Below, piece by piece: positions 1 through 11,931 of a DNA stretch of 64,000 nt. The translations under genes were made by a program, and so were the position numbers. The notes under the pieces were generated by a model. The model was given only the letters and a program-made list of their open reading frames with translations. It was not told where the DNA came from and did not search any database. How positions within the stretch are numbered: the stretch's first letter is position 1; every line of letters begins with the position of its first letter. Source of the DNA: Apus apus (lineage: Eukaryota; Chordata; Aves; Apodiformes; Apodidae); the NCBI RefSeq assembly GCF_020740795.1, contig NC_067285.1:16174001-16238000 (forward strand). Reading direction: 5' to 3'.

Positions 1-2255
1 TAGGAGTGCGAGTTCTGAGACACAGGCGTTTATCTAAGCATGTCTCGGGATGAGGTTAATCTACTACAAATTGCCAGGTATGCATCGAGTTGTACCAACT
101 TAACATACCCATCAGCTGACCATAGGTTCTGGTGCTGCACTCAGCTCGGACTCGTTTCCAGCTCCTTAAACCCTAAGGCTGAAAATTTATACTTCACAGG
201 TTTCTTTTTCTTTTTCCATATATTCATCCCTTCTCCCCCAGCATTGATGTCCTTATTTTTAGACAATGAAGGCAAAATTAAAGCCACTTCAGTAAGTACT
301 GTTATCGGATTAAACAAGACTTGACATTATCAATGTTTGTTGAATTTATTTATTTTTTGGTATCATCCAACTTAAGTTTAATTACACTTAATGAAAATAA
401 GTAAATAAATAATATTCTAGGAGCACTGAATCTTTTGCTTCTTTCTCACAGTGATTACACATTGATTACAACAAGATTGTCAACAGAAAAGCTAGCAACA
501 AAAGCTCCTTGTCTGATTGCTGTACTGCTGATTGGCAGCATTTCACATTATGCATACCCAATTTCACACACACACAAATACTTATGCCTTCTGCTTTTCA
601 GACTTGCAGAGTCAATGGAGCTATAAGCCACCAGCTTCTCACTTTGCTGTCACCAGATTAACTGTTCAGTTCAAATCAGCATGGCACCCAGAGCAGTTGC
701 AAAGGATTTTGCCATGGCATTTCTGGGGAACTGAGCTGGATCCTTGCTAAAGAAGAGAGGAAAAGAAAAAAAAGTACATGTACAATGCTAGAAGCCAGAG
801 CCAATGCAAGCCTGAGAGCAGTACCTTGCACCGTGCTTCTGGAGGCTGTGGCAGTCTGACTCTGCCTGGGAGTGCAGCTGCTGAGTCACAGGCTGCATCA
901 CTCCAAACCTGAGTCATTGGTATCAGCACTAATTTCTCACCACAGCCCTGCACTATATCCAAGTCAATCAATCTGAGCATCATAGGAGACTCAACAGGGT
1001 AAGTGTTCTGAAGCAAACAGGTTTCTAGCAATACCAGTCTTCTCAAGCCAAGACATAATTTATTAACTAATAAAATCAAATATTTGTGCATGTAGTTTAA
1101 GTATTACAAATGGGGGGGACAGGAAAAAAAAAAAAAAGAAAGAAAAAAAGCACCTTTATCTAGCCTGTCAGCTTTTCCTAGATCAGCATGGTGGCCTCTT
1201 TTAAAATATGTGAACATGACTAGACTTTGAGATAGAATTCCAGATATAAGCCTCAAAAGGTTCTGTTAGTAGGAATACATCTGTAGAAAAGGATAAAGAG
1301 AGTTAAGAAGAGGGCTTGGGTTTTGTTTGTTGTTTTTAATTAAATTGTTTCCTCCTTCTATTTAAACCAGCATATTCTGTGAATACTGCTGAAAGAGCAA
1401 CATCATTAGATACTATTGGAGAATTAAAGGCAAGTGGCAGTATGAGATTTGACAGCTCTAGAAACAGAAACATTTCATTTATCAGGAAAATGATCATGAC
1501 AAGTTCAGCAAATTTCAGCCCAGTGCCTCCATCATTCCCAGCCAGGGTTTCACAGATAGATACCACAACATTCCTCACAGCAGGCCATATCTATGCTGTT
1601 CCTTAATCCTGGTCCTCAAAGTAGCCAGGAGTGTGTTCTCCTAAATCCATTTGCTTCACCTTGCAAACAGCCTGCAGACAGTTAGCGTAAGGGTGGTTGG
1701 GAACATACTGAGAAGGGAAGATGCACTAGAGCCATGCTAAGCCTTAAACCACACTGGGGCAAGCAGCATCCTTTGTGCCTCCAAAGATAGCTTCCATTCC
1801 TGCATCTGGTGGGACAGGCTCAGTGATTGTTCAGACAATTAAGATTATCTCTAGGCCCTCAAAATAGCATGTGTACATAACCATTCAGTCTTCAGCTTCT
1901 GAAAGAATTTATTTTCCTCAAATATATCATTAATAACCCAGGTAAATAGGGTTCTGGGAGATACAGACCTACTCACTCAGATTACAGCTATTCCTACAGC
2001 AGGGAATGAATGGGGAGTGTTTCTGGTGCAAGTGGCACTGTAAGTAATAAATTCCTCATTAAAGACTGTACAGATTTTGATAACTTAAGAACAGTAATTT
2101 CTTAGTATCAAAACTCCAACTCACTTCAGTAGGAACAGAACCCAGCTGTTGTTCTTAACTAGCACCAGACTTAAAAATCTGGATTATTTTGATCTCACAA
2201 TTAAACTTTGATAATTATATCCTCATGACATGTTTCAATTTCGCTAATACAGTCT
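1..2255. other. Intergenic sequence, no gene recognised
   Basis: AT-rich sequence with frequent stops in all frames. Short ORFs at 40-324, 435-750 (plus), 747-1091 and 1336-1578 (minus) lack recognisable domains and convincing splice context. A-rich runs sit around 1115-1150. Confidence 0.6.
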
Positions 2256-2259
2256 TTGA

Positions 2260-2465
2260 ACGTTTTATTAATTTCACTGAGCAACCTGGCTACTTCCCAG
2301 CTGGCTGGAAGCAGGGCAAAGTTAGGCAATGCTTCCAGGGTGGGCCCTTGACAGATATGAGTAATTACCCTGGAATCTTACTCCTGAGAACTTTTTCTAA
2401 ATTACTTGAAATATATCCCACATTACATTGCATTTTGCAAACTGACATTTTCTCTTCATATCAGG
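2260..2465 (+). mobile_element. Decayed LINE reverse-transcriptase remnant (CR1/L2-like)
   Basis: The translation carries a short run resembling the segment of LINE reverse transcriptases just before the palm motifs: a 'FPAGWK' stretch, then 'DMSNYPGILLL', then 'FSKLLE'. In CR1/L2-clade elements these correspond to F-P-x-x-W-K and S-N-Y-R-P-I-S-L-L followed by a S-K-(I/L)-L-E helix. The expected Arg-Pro pair is degraded, no catalytic motif follows, and neither end of an element is visible. This is an ancient fragment; the exact family is uncertain. Confidence 0.45.
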
Positions 2466-2469
2466 CTCT

Positions 2470-5400
2470 TAGTTAAGTAAGTAGGTTAGGTGTTCATGAG
2501 AAAATCCTGGTTGGAATTATGGTATTTATTCCTCTATATCAAAAGGAAGCTAAAAATAAGAAGGCAGGACAAACTCTGTGTTCTTCTGCACTACTGCTCA
2601 GTTCATTTAGCTGTTCCTCACAATACAATTAAATAAAAAAGTGATGATTCCATTACATTATAAAATTAAGCTCAATACACTTAGACAGATTTATATTGAA
2701 AATAGTCCCAATTTGAATATAGTTGAAAACAGATGCATGCACTGCACGTAACTTTCCCTACTTTCCTGATCATATGTTTCTGACTTGCTCCCACATTTTC
2801 TCTGCTAAGTATGTCTTACACAGTGAAATGTACATTGCTATTATTAAATTCTACATCATGACTGAAGTAGCCTCATGGGAAACACAAAATCAAATGGGAT
2901 GGAGACAGTGAAATAATGTTTCTCCTCTCATGAGGAGGATGTTGTAGCTGTGCTTGAGAACTCTGTCAATTTATTTTTTTTCTGCACCCTCAGAATATTC
3001 CACTGCTTGCCCTCATCTAACTGCAGACCATTAATGAGCCAAAAACATGTATTTTGGCTTTGGGAAGTACTCACAAACCACTAGAGAAAGGCCATGAAAT
3101 AACGTTCAATATGACCTAATCTGAACTCAGAAGCAAAATCAGTAGATTCTTTCATTACTTCCCCTGTGTTTTTTCTCTAAACTCAACCTGTATTACAGCT
3201 CCATAAAGCTGAGCAAAAAGGCTGTCATTCTATCTTTTTAAAAATAATTTCAGGTTTCAGTGTCTTCCACTGATGGTAAAAAAAAAAAAAAAAAAAAGCC
3301 CTCATTGTTTGTTTCCAGTAACTACATTAAACGTTGCTTCATCTTCTGTACTCTTCAAGAAAAAGCCTGCCACCTTATGTCATGTTACTTATTTTATTAC
3401 AATGAAAGTATTTAGATTAGTAGACTTGCAGGATTATTTGCATCCAGTGACTGCATGGCATGACTCTCACTCAGTTACTTGGCCCATAGCTAACAGAACA
3501 AGGACATGAAACTCAGAAACACAGAAGATGCAAATGTTCTTATCCATGGCTTCCCCGGGCACTTCCACCTATGCACTGTTGAATCAACCAGCAGTAGAAA
3601 TTTTATCCATATCAGGATCTATACAGATCACATTTTAATGTGAGTAAAATAGAACAAGTATAAACTACAGAGCTTGTACTGTCTTTATAATTTTATGAGA
3701 GCTTTATGTTGGCTGCTAGAAAACAGGAGATTCCTGTTTGTATATAATGTAACTGCAGCACTAACAGATAATTGTTGATACAACGAGCACAAGCATAACC
3801 CAATTAAATGTGAACTATCAGAGAAACTTTATTCTAGATCAAAGCTCTGGGTCATGCAGCAACACATATTTAAACCACTTGCATGACTCCCAAAGTTGAG
3901 GCTAGTATTTCGCTAAACCACAAGCCAAATTGGTTCCAGTATCAGTGGCTCTATGTCTGCAGTATTATACCTCTGATTTTCATAACAAAATTAATAATGT
4001 AAATCTGAGTGAAATCTGGGGTGGTTGGTTGTTTGTTGGTTTTTTTTTTCACTTCATTTCATTTCTAGATCATCACCATGGAAATGCCTATCTGAAATCT
4101 TTCATAAACATGGTCAGGCAGTAAAACCTAACAATTTAAAAAGTTGGTCTCATCTGACATGCTTTTTTTTCATATTTAGCCCCTGTGATCTAACAAATAT
4201 TTTGATCTAGCAGTAAACATATAATGTTTGAAAAGCCAACTTCTTCATGGCAACCCCAACCAAGTACATCAGTGTTTGAGCACTGCTCTGATCAGTCTCT
4301 GAGGATTTACCAGTTCATGTTGTCACCTATTAATCACCTGCTTCTGCTCCCCTTCAACTTCATCCCACCATATGCACCACTCCTTGATCAATCACCTGCA
4401 GCTACATATTCACCCCAACATTACTGAGATGCATTTCCCTTCACCTTCTGCAGTCCAGAGCTCCTGCTCCACTACAGCACTATGTAGACTCACAAAAAGT
4501 CAGTCAAGCATATAAACAGACTGACACATGCAACGGGATAACTTTAAATGGGAGTGTTTGTGTTCATATTTTTTTTAAAGAGGGTCAGAACTCAGTTCAA
4601 TTCTGGTGGTTATTTACAGAAATAATCAGGAAACAAAAATAATACCACTTGGCTTTTATAACTAAGTAACACAGTAAATTGCAAACTGCAGATGGTAAAC
4701 TCAAAAGAATGCTACAAGCATTTTCAAGCAAACAATAAATTACGAAATGTAACAAATCTCCATAAAACAAACAGCCAGCAATATCAATCAAATTATTTCT
4801 TACAAGCAATACCTACTCTAATCACAATCACATACTAAGCAAAGCAATGAATCAAAGATTGACCTTTGTTTTGAAATTGTTGGACCACCACTTAAAGGAA
4901 AAAACTCAAGGAGGCATTTCTTAAGACTGAAGCCATTAGTGAGAGGAGAAACATGAAGTGTTAGTCTGCTTTCTTGCCAGAGAGACTCTTGTACAAATTT
5001 TAAATATGGTAATGTATGAGTGTTTCAGAGATACTGTTTATTTACCATATTTCTATCTTTCATTTCAGACTGAGATTTATTTTTTCATATGCAGAATTTC
5101 TCACTCAAAGTGCTAAGCAAATGTGAATCCATTTTGCCAAAAGCACAAAAGAGATGGTTCTCACATGTTGCCCTCAAAGTAATTCCGAATGGGACAGGAA
5201 AACAAACATACGACTTTATTATAAATTGTGCAGACAATCACAGCAATGCAATCTGCAAAGCAACTAAACAGAGCCTGCTCACAGATGCACTTTGACTCCT
5301 GAGAGCATTTCTCCTCTATGACTGAGGTTGGTTAACTAGCAGAATGAGCAATGTCACACAGTGGTGATGGGGGAGATTGCCCTTTTCTTTCTGTCTTTCT

Positions 5401-6485
5401 AGACCAGAACCTATCTTAATGTTCTCTCTTTCCTCATTGTCAGAGAAACAGTCAGTGCTGATTAATTACAAAATACAAATAATAATAAAAAAAAAATTAA
5501 AACCTTACTACTGAACCCTTCCTCCCGTAAGGTGTTAACTACCCGTTCGAAGCACTGTTCATCAAACAGTCCCAGAGACCATAATACAAAATGGGTGTCA
5601 CGGTTTCAGATGGGAGTACCATTGGCAATAAGCTGTGAAACCAGAGAGTTTGGCTTCATTTTGCCCTTCCATCCAGACATCCTTTTGTTCCTTTAACACC
5701 CTTTAAAAAAAAGTCATCACAGTGCTTTTAACAATATCCAGATGGAGGTATGTTTCTGCATTTTTTAATAACGCCGTGGGTGTAATGAGTCACAATGCAA
5801 AGAGTGAAAATAAAGAGTACTGACTCATGTCTATTAAAACATGTCTCAACTAGATGTGCTATGACTAGATAATTATGCACTGAATAGCGTAAGAAGATAT
5901 TAGGAAGCAAAAGTGAAGGTCTGTTTGTCCATACAGCTTGATAAAGATACATCCACATACTAACCACATATGATATAGTTAATCAGCTCCTTCAACACAT
6001 GACCATGTGCCTGACAGTAAAATGTGTCCCAAACATATAAATATCTCAAATTCTTTCAGCATAGTGCAATGCAAAGATTACCTTAGAAGCCCTTAGCCTC
6101 TATCAGATGCAGAATTGGCCACATCCATCAGACACCGTTGCAAACCAGATCCCAGATCTCCTCATGATCAGTGATTAGATTAGGAGACGCTACTCCTGCA
6201 TACTGCAGCCCCAAACCGCAAGCTTATCACTACCAACACAACCAAATAAACTTCAGCACTTCTAAATAACAGATCAAGGAGCACATTACTTGAAACGTGC
6301 ATAAACCCAGTAGGATTTGGCAAGATTTATCCCAGTCTCAACTCTGCTGAAATTTATTCTTCTTCTTTTTTTGTTTTTTTGCTTTGTGGACACAGAGTAA
6401 ACCATGCTGTGACCCTGGCAAACATCCTGGAAGAGAGTGCAACACTGACCAGGCAGCAGTGCAGGGAAGCTGAGGACTCCCACAG
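2470..6485. other. Intergenic sequence, no gene recognised
   Basis: AT-rich non-coding DNA with a 20-base poly(A) run at 3278-3297. An open frame at 5089-5295 (68 codons, plus strand) has a fairly protein-like composition but no family I recognise and no clear splice signals. No promoter, RNA gene or element ends were identified. Confidence 0.55.
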
Positions 6486-6489
6486 TGGC

Positions 6490-6832
6490 AAAGTGAACAT
6501 GAGCCAACAGGATGCCCTGGCCCTGAAGAAGGCAAACAGTGTCTGGCCTGCATCAAGATGACCATAGCAGAAGAATCAAAAGAAGCAATTATGACCCTCT
6601 ACTCAGGACTCACTGCACCACATCTAGAATACTGCATCCATCTTTGACCCACTACTCCCCTCAATGAAGACACTGACTAACTGGAGGAAAGGCATCAGAT
6701 AGCCACCAAGGTGGTTAAAGACAGGAGCACTTGCCCTTTGAAGAGAGTGATCTGGGCTTCTTCAAACCAGAGACAGCTCCAAAAGGACCTAATAGCAGCC
6801 CTTCCTTACCTAAAAGAAAGTACAGTGCTCTA
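6490..6832 (+). mobile_element. Degenerate CR1 LINE fragment, plus orientation
   Basis: The segment follows the 3' part of the CR1 ORF2 consensus: an 'aacatgagccaacagg' stretch, then a region corresponding to 'gaatactgc.tcca', 'actggaggaaaggca', and a closing 'gacctaatagcagcc'. Many substitutions and small gaps break every frame, so this is an old insertion. The terminal 3' UTR repeat typical of CR1 is not visible, so the copy seems truncated at both ends. Its boundaries are approximate. Confidence 0.75.
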
Positions 6833-6834
6833 CA

Positions 6835-8720
6835 CATCCCTACCTTACTCCTTGAAAACAGCTCAGTAAGTTGTCAGAACAATCAGAGGATATTACTGGT
6901 TACTTTCACTAGTAGCAGTTGTGTTTTCCACTTGTGCCTGGCTACAGAGTTGAAAACCTACTAGTCAAGTACTTCAACAAGAAGCACTGCAAAGACCAGA
7001 TCCCCCTGTGCCTGTGAGCCCATCTGCATGCAGCTCTCCTCCATGACAACCACTAGTAGACAAAAGCATTAACTTTGTGGTACTCTGCTTGGGCTGGCTC
7101 CTAATTTGGATATTATATTAAAAAAATAATAATCTTCTTTGTTGGACCTTAAGTTTAAAATTAAAAGGAACAAGACACTTTGCCCCACTTAAATTCTGTA
7201 GCTATTACTGAATTCAAACCACATTTGACAGGAACAACATCCTAACTGCTCTACCCTGAATTAACTGCACAACAAGTAACCTTTCCTAAATTCTAGTCAA
7301 ATGAGCTGAAGCCTTCCAAGCAGGAAGTACATATGCTTTATATGCAAAATTCCTCTGGCCTTTTGAGTTACTGGCAAAGTTATTTCCTAAACCCTGAGTG
7401 TGACTTACAGAAAAGAAGAACCCCTCACAAAGTACAAATTATGTCCACCAACACTCTTCAACTTACATGAACATTTCTTTCATCCAACACATTATCAAAA
7501 ATGTATACATTTATCCTAATGCCAAATAAAACATTAATGGGCACACATTTTTAGAATAGCTTCCCAGAGGAATAACTGTTTATTAAAATACTTTGTGAAA
7601 TGCATGTATCGTTCAGGCCAGAGCATTTTTAGATGCCTTCTCTCTTAATAGCCATATTAACAACTGAAGTATTTACCAGCTAAGTTCAAATCTAATAATC
7701 ACATTTTAGTAGCTATTCCAGGAATCCAAATCCAAGATAATACTTAAAATCTTAACCACAGAATACCTTTAACATCCAATACAGGCATTTACAAACACAA
7801 CCCTGGAGTACTTGCAGTCACCCTCACTAATGCTTTTGAAGTGTTATGACTCTTTTTACCAACATGCCACATTTCATCTACCACTATGCTGCAAAAGAGC
7901 TCTGTGAGTAGTTACAGTCCTGTCTTTAGAATGATTCATTCCCTTTAATTAAATGCCCTTGAAATATTACCGCTACAGATGTCATCAGATGCAGCCTTTG
8001 TTTGAAAATAATATCAACAAGTACAGTAACAAAAAAAACTGAGATTCTCTTACATTATAACTCCAAATATGCAGTCCTTCAAAAATGCCTTTTACAGTTA
8101 CCATCTCTTCACTCAGATGAGAACAACCAAGAAGCATAAAATCAAAAAGCAAGAAACAATAAACAAAACAATAATTCACATAGTGATTGAGCAGTTATTT
8201 ATATATTTACTTCAGTGCTACGTCACCTCAGAATTCAGTTTCTGCCCTGGACTCCACTTACATACGTGAAGTGACTGGTTCATCTAATTCTGTCAGTCAA
8301 GCCAAATCCAGACTTGAAAAATGTCTATTACGACAATAGGCACAGAAGAAAAACAATGTGTCAGTCTTCAGGAACTGTGAACTACTATTCTGTGGTCGAT
8401 GTACCATTAACATTAAAACAATACACCAGAATTAGTATAGGAGGAGGAAAAGGTTTCTAATTTAGAGACATGATGGTTGTCAAGAGCAGAGTATTTGCTG
8501 TACTTGGCAATTACCTGCAAGTTCTTAATTTGTATTTTAAAAGCCACATTTCTTTTTTTCACAGGCCAAGAAGAACCACGAAAAAGTCAGGGAAGGAAAA
8601 AGCAGCTTAAACACATAAATACATGAGTCAATTCCTGAGATATATATCTAACCTCCCAGTAACTACAAAGAGAAGTCAGCTCATCCACCATGTCTGAAAT
8701 TGTGGTAGGACTATAACCTG
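6835..8720. other. Intergenic sequence, no gene recognised
   Basis: AT-rich DNA without long ORFs or recognisable repeats. The ORF at 7985-8179 (minus) is rich in Leu/Phe and appears to be a chance frame in AT-rich sequence. Confidence 0.5.
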
Positions 8721-8724
8721 CGAG

Positions 8725-8991
8725 TTACAGGTCCACAAATTTTAAGACTTGAACAGCACTCTCTTGAGAAGATTCCACAAAAATGTTACAAGCATTTTCA
8801 TCCACATTTTGCAGGTTCACTTCTAGCCTGTTTTGGATGTAGTTCAGCGTAAAAATTTTTCTTGGGCAATTCCAAGAATAACGGTGCTTCTTGCTATCTG
8901 GCACCTTTTCAAGGCACAGACAGCAGCTCTGAGAGCAAATTTCATTTCCCCCCTTGAGACACACGTATTTGCTTAGGTGATTCATGGCCAT
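8725..8991 (-). CDS. Unrecognised 88-codon minus-strand ORF (possible terminal exon or relic)
   Basis: The open frame has a balanced, protein-like composition unlike the surrounding AT-driven frames: a Cys cluster (SCCLCLEK) early on, followed by a hydrophilic Asn/Gln/Glu-rich half ending in a stop. On the minus strand a possible splice acceptor (pyrimidine-poor, ending CTCTCAG) lies inside it, which would make the last roughly 67 codons a terminal exon. I recognise no family, found no partner exons, and see no poly(A) signal tied to it. It lies 2.5 kb upstream of CCNJ in the opposite orientation, so it could belong to a divergent transcript or be a pseudogene scrap. It could also be a chance ORF. 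Confidence 0.2.
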   Translation of the reverse strand: MAMNHLSKYVCLKGGNEICSQSCCLCLEKVPDSKKHRYSWNCPRKIFTLNYIQNRLEVNLQNVDENACNIFVESSQESAVQVLKFVDL

Positions 8992-8994
8992 TTA

Positions 8995-10775
8995 CAGAAA
9001 GAGAATACCCATTTCAAAATGATTGCACAACATTCAGTTCTGGTTTATATTGTCTCAGCTTCCACATACCACATATAAGTGGAAAACTTCACACTGCCAG
9101 TTTCTTGCTAATGAAAACGTAACTACTGCCACTGTAAGTAACATTTAACATCCTCTGTTTATTTGAATGACTGTTTTGATTCTGCCCTGACTTACACACA
9201 GGAGACAAGGGTGGAAATGCTTAGAGAACTGTATAGAGTCTTGACCACCAAAAGCAGATAAATTCTGTGCCAGCTAAAAAAAAACCAAACACTGCTTATT
9301 ACTTTTAGGACTGACTATTGTAAGTCATGCAAAGCAGCTGTATTAACCATTTGGCTTACAGCTGCACTATTCTCATTCCCATTTAAACCTTTAAACTCTG
9401 ATCTTAGAACCACTGCACTCTGAAAGCAACCAGCCTCAGTTTGGAGGCTCCCAGACTCAGTTCCTCCAGTCAGGGTTAAGGTGCAAACAGAGATGTATGT
9501 TTCCTCCATGTAATAACATGGCTGTACAGAGGTGCTTTGGCTTTTTCAATAGGATGATTTTCTGGATGCGTCCAAGATCAGAAAAACACCTGCCAGGGGC
9601 AATTCTACAGGATGATGAGACTCTTTACAAACTTATCCCTTCATTGCATGAAAAGGAGACACATGTAACTGTTCACAAGACCAACAACTTGATTTAAAAA
9701 GGCTGTAATGGGTGCATAGCAACTTGGAAAAAGGCAATGAAGAAGCATTACAAGACTCTGAAATAGGTAGTTCCACAGCTCAGTCATCTTTGTAGTGTAA
9801 AAAAATAACTATGGAATCATTGTTCTTCTCAATTATCATATATAAATGTAATAGCTCTCAGAGTACACAGCTTTGTCAGGATGATGCCTCCTATTCAAGT
9901 CAGACAAGTCCATCTGAAAAATAAACCACCCAAGTATGCACTTTCCCAACCCCACCTCACAGTTCAGCAACAGTTTTTTTCCTTCAGAAAACTATGTAGC
10001 ATTATACAACAAAATCTCAGAAACAGAAACTGCCCAAGAAGGTGCCCTCAAAAACAAGGGCTTCCACCCATAAGCACACCTCCTTGGGCAAGACAGACCA
10101 CTGCAGTCAGTAGGACAACCCATTAAAGTTAGACATGCATGTTTAAAGGAAAAGGCTTTCACAGCCCTGGCTACAGAGTCATTAAACTAGTTATGTCAAA
10201 AAAACGGGTTTCCATTGTATTAATAATAATTTAAAAAAAAAATGTCTGAGCATGGGTAGAAATTAAAAATTAAATATACTACCTTAACATAAATTGCATC
10301 CAAAGCATTTCTTCTTCATCAGTTTGCATTGCTTGTTGTACGAGGTTTTACATTCTCATTAGCCAGTCATTTGGGTATTTGGGAATTCAAAGATGAAAAC
10401 CACTATAAAGCACCAAGTATTACTTCATAAGATCTCCAGAGCAGGGGCTTGCTAACAACTGAAAATCATTTAGAAGCAGGCCCTCTGAATAAAAAACAGG
10501 TGCTTAGCTCCTAGTTCTACACCAGATGCACAAGTGGGAGCTCCTTTAGGTAATCATCCCTCAGGATGTGGAGGCCTCTTCAGGTGAGCAACTCAGGCTA
10601 TTTAAAAGGAGGATCAATGTTATTAGAAACCTCCCTGGAACTTCGCTAGCAGTGAGCTAGCTCACTCAGCAAATAAATCTAATACTTGAGCCTCATAGCT
10701 CTTGCAGCCCAAAAATGTTATGTTCTTAACTGCTAAAGGGAAAACACATCTGAAGCGTAAGAGAGCTGAACGATG
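8995..10775. other. Intergenic sequence upstream of CCNJ
   Basis: Non-coding DNA. Two modest ORFs (9315-9509 minus, 9497-9697 plus) overlap slightly in opposite strands and have no recognised domain. GC content rises only beyond about 10.9 kb, where the CpG island begins. Confidence 0.5.
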
Positions 10776-10778
10776 GGG

Positions 10779-10882
10779 CTTTGAGCAACCTGGTCGAGTG
10801 GAAGGTGTCCCTGCCCAAGGCGAAGGAGTTAGAACTAGATAGATCATCTTGCAGGTTCCTTCACAACCCAAAGCGTTCTACG
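10779..10882 (+). mobile_element. CR1 LINE 3' tail, plus orientation
   Basis: About 100 bases match the CR1 3' UTR: 'gagcaacctggtcgagtgga', then 'aggtgtccctgcc', then a 'gatcatct...aggttcc' stretch and 'caacccaaagcgttctacg', equivalent to the usual 'caacccaaaccattctatg'. It is a short 5'-truncated insertion at the upstream edge of the CCNJ CpG island, roughly 500 bases before the likely start of transcription. Confidence 0.75.
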
Positions 10883-11293
10883 GCACCATCACCCTACGGG
10901 CAAAAAGCATCACAGTCAACTCAAAAAGGGAAAGAGACAACAGAACGCACAAAACCAAGAGAAACACGTGCTCTCTGGGCTCAGGGGGCTGAGCGCCGCG
11001 CTCCCGAGGCACCCACCGAGAGGACCCCCGAGGCCCCGCAAGGCTAGTTACGCCACGCCCAGGGTCCCTGCGAGGCAGCGAGGCGAAGGCCCCGAGCCCC
11101 CCCGGCCGCGCAGGGGCCCTTCCAGGCCGCACCCCCGAGGGCCACAGCGCGGCCCGGCAGCGCCGCGCCCCGCCCCGCCCCTCCTCCCCGGGCCCTCCTC
11201 GGGGCGGCTACGGCAGCTCCGCGGGCCCAAAGCCCTTCCCGCGCCCGGCCGCCAAGTGCGGGGCTCAGCGCGCCCCGTGAGCGCCGCGTCCTG

Positions 11294-11298
11294 ATTGG
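11294..11298 (-). promoter_or_regulatory. Inverted CCAAT box 1
   Basis: ATTGG in the context ctgattggcgcc, a good NF-Y type core. It lies 42 bases before a second copy and about 110 bases before the first upstream ATG of the leader. Confidence 0.6.
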
Positions 11299-11335
11299 CG
11301 CCCGGCGGGCGGGCCGCACTGTAAGGCGGCAGGCG

Positions 11336-11340
11336 ATTGG
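11336..11340 (-). promoter_or_regulatory. Inverted CCAAT box 2
   Basis: ATTGG in the context ggcgattggcggg, immediately followed by GC-box-like gggcgggcgg repeats. Paired, evenly oriented NF-Y cores are common in cell-cycle gene promoters, which would suit a cyclin. Confidence 0.6.
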
Positions 11341-11399
11341 CGGGCGGGCGGGCGCGTGCGGGCGCTGCCTGGCTTTGTACACACGCCGGCCCGCTCGGC

Positions 11400-11522
11400 C
11401 CTTTAACAATGGGCGAGGCGGGCGGCGCCGTGTGATGGCGGGGGAGCCCTCGGGACGCTGCGCCGCGCTCAGGTGCCCCGGGCCTGGCCCCGCCGCGGCC
11501 GCCAGCCGCGCTGCCGCGTAGG
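11400..11522 (+). other. CCNJ: Probable non-coding first exon (5' UTR) of CCNJ
   Basis: A good splice donor (TAGG|GTGAGT) ends at 11522. The next acceptor, after a pyrimidine tract ending tctgcccag, is at 11837, just before the initiator exon. The start is approximate because the transcription start site cannot be read from sequence. Two short upstream ORFs occupy the exon: 11409-11435 and 11435-11521. Confidence 0.55.
11409..11521 (+). promoter_or_regulatory. Two overlapping upstream ORFs in the CCNJ leader
   Basis: uORF1 starts at 11409 (8 codons) and stops with TGA at 11433-11435. uORF2 starts at the ATG that overlaps this stop (TGATG, 11435-11437) and runs 28 codons to TAG at 11519-11521, one base before the splice donor. 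Both lie upstream of the cyclin initiator if the transcript begins before 11409. Confidence 0.45.
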
Positions 11523-11862
11523 GTGAGTGGCGGCTTCGGCGGGGGAAGCGCTGCCGGCCTTTGTCGGGGCGCGATCGCCTTCCCCGGGGGCCGCAGCCGC
11601 CGGCTCCTCCACGTCCCGCCTCGCCCGGCCGTGCCCCGCGGCGGGAGGGGGTGGCTTAACGAGTCTCACTTGTGCCCCGCATGGTGGCCAGCTGGGCCGC
11701 GGGGGCCGGGGGGCCCAGCGGCGCGGGCGGCAGCTGATCGCGTTTAACCGGGGGCGAGCGAGGAAGGGGCGAGGGCGGCGCTGCCCGTCCCGCCCGCCCT
11801 GCCTCTCAGCGGGCGCCGCTTCCTCCCCTCTGCCCAGGCCCGGCTGCCGCGCCGCCCCGCCG

Positions 11863-11931
11863 ATGGAGCTGGAGCCGCAGTGGTGGACAGGACAGCTGGC
11901 TGCCGACATCCACCAGGCGCTTCGCTACAAG
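11863..11931 (+). CDS. CCNJ: CCNJ coding exon 1
   Basis: The exon holds the initiator ATG (context cgccgATGg) and residues 1-23, ending TACAAG|GTAGCC in phase 0. Its acceptor is at 11837, so 25 bases of leader precede the ATG. The WW pair at residues 7-8 and the [11 protein letters not shown] helix are signature residues of cyclin J. Confidence 0.95.
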
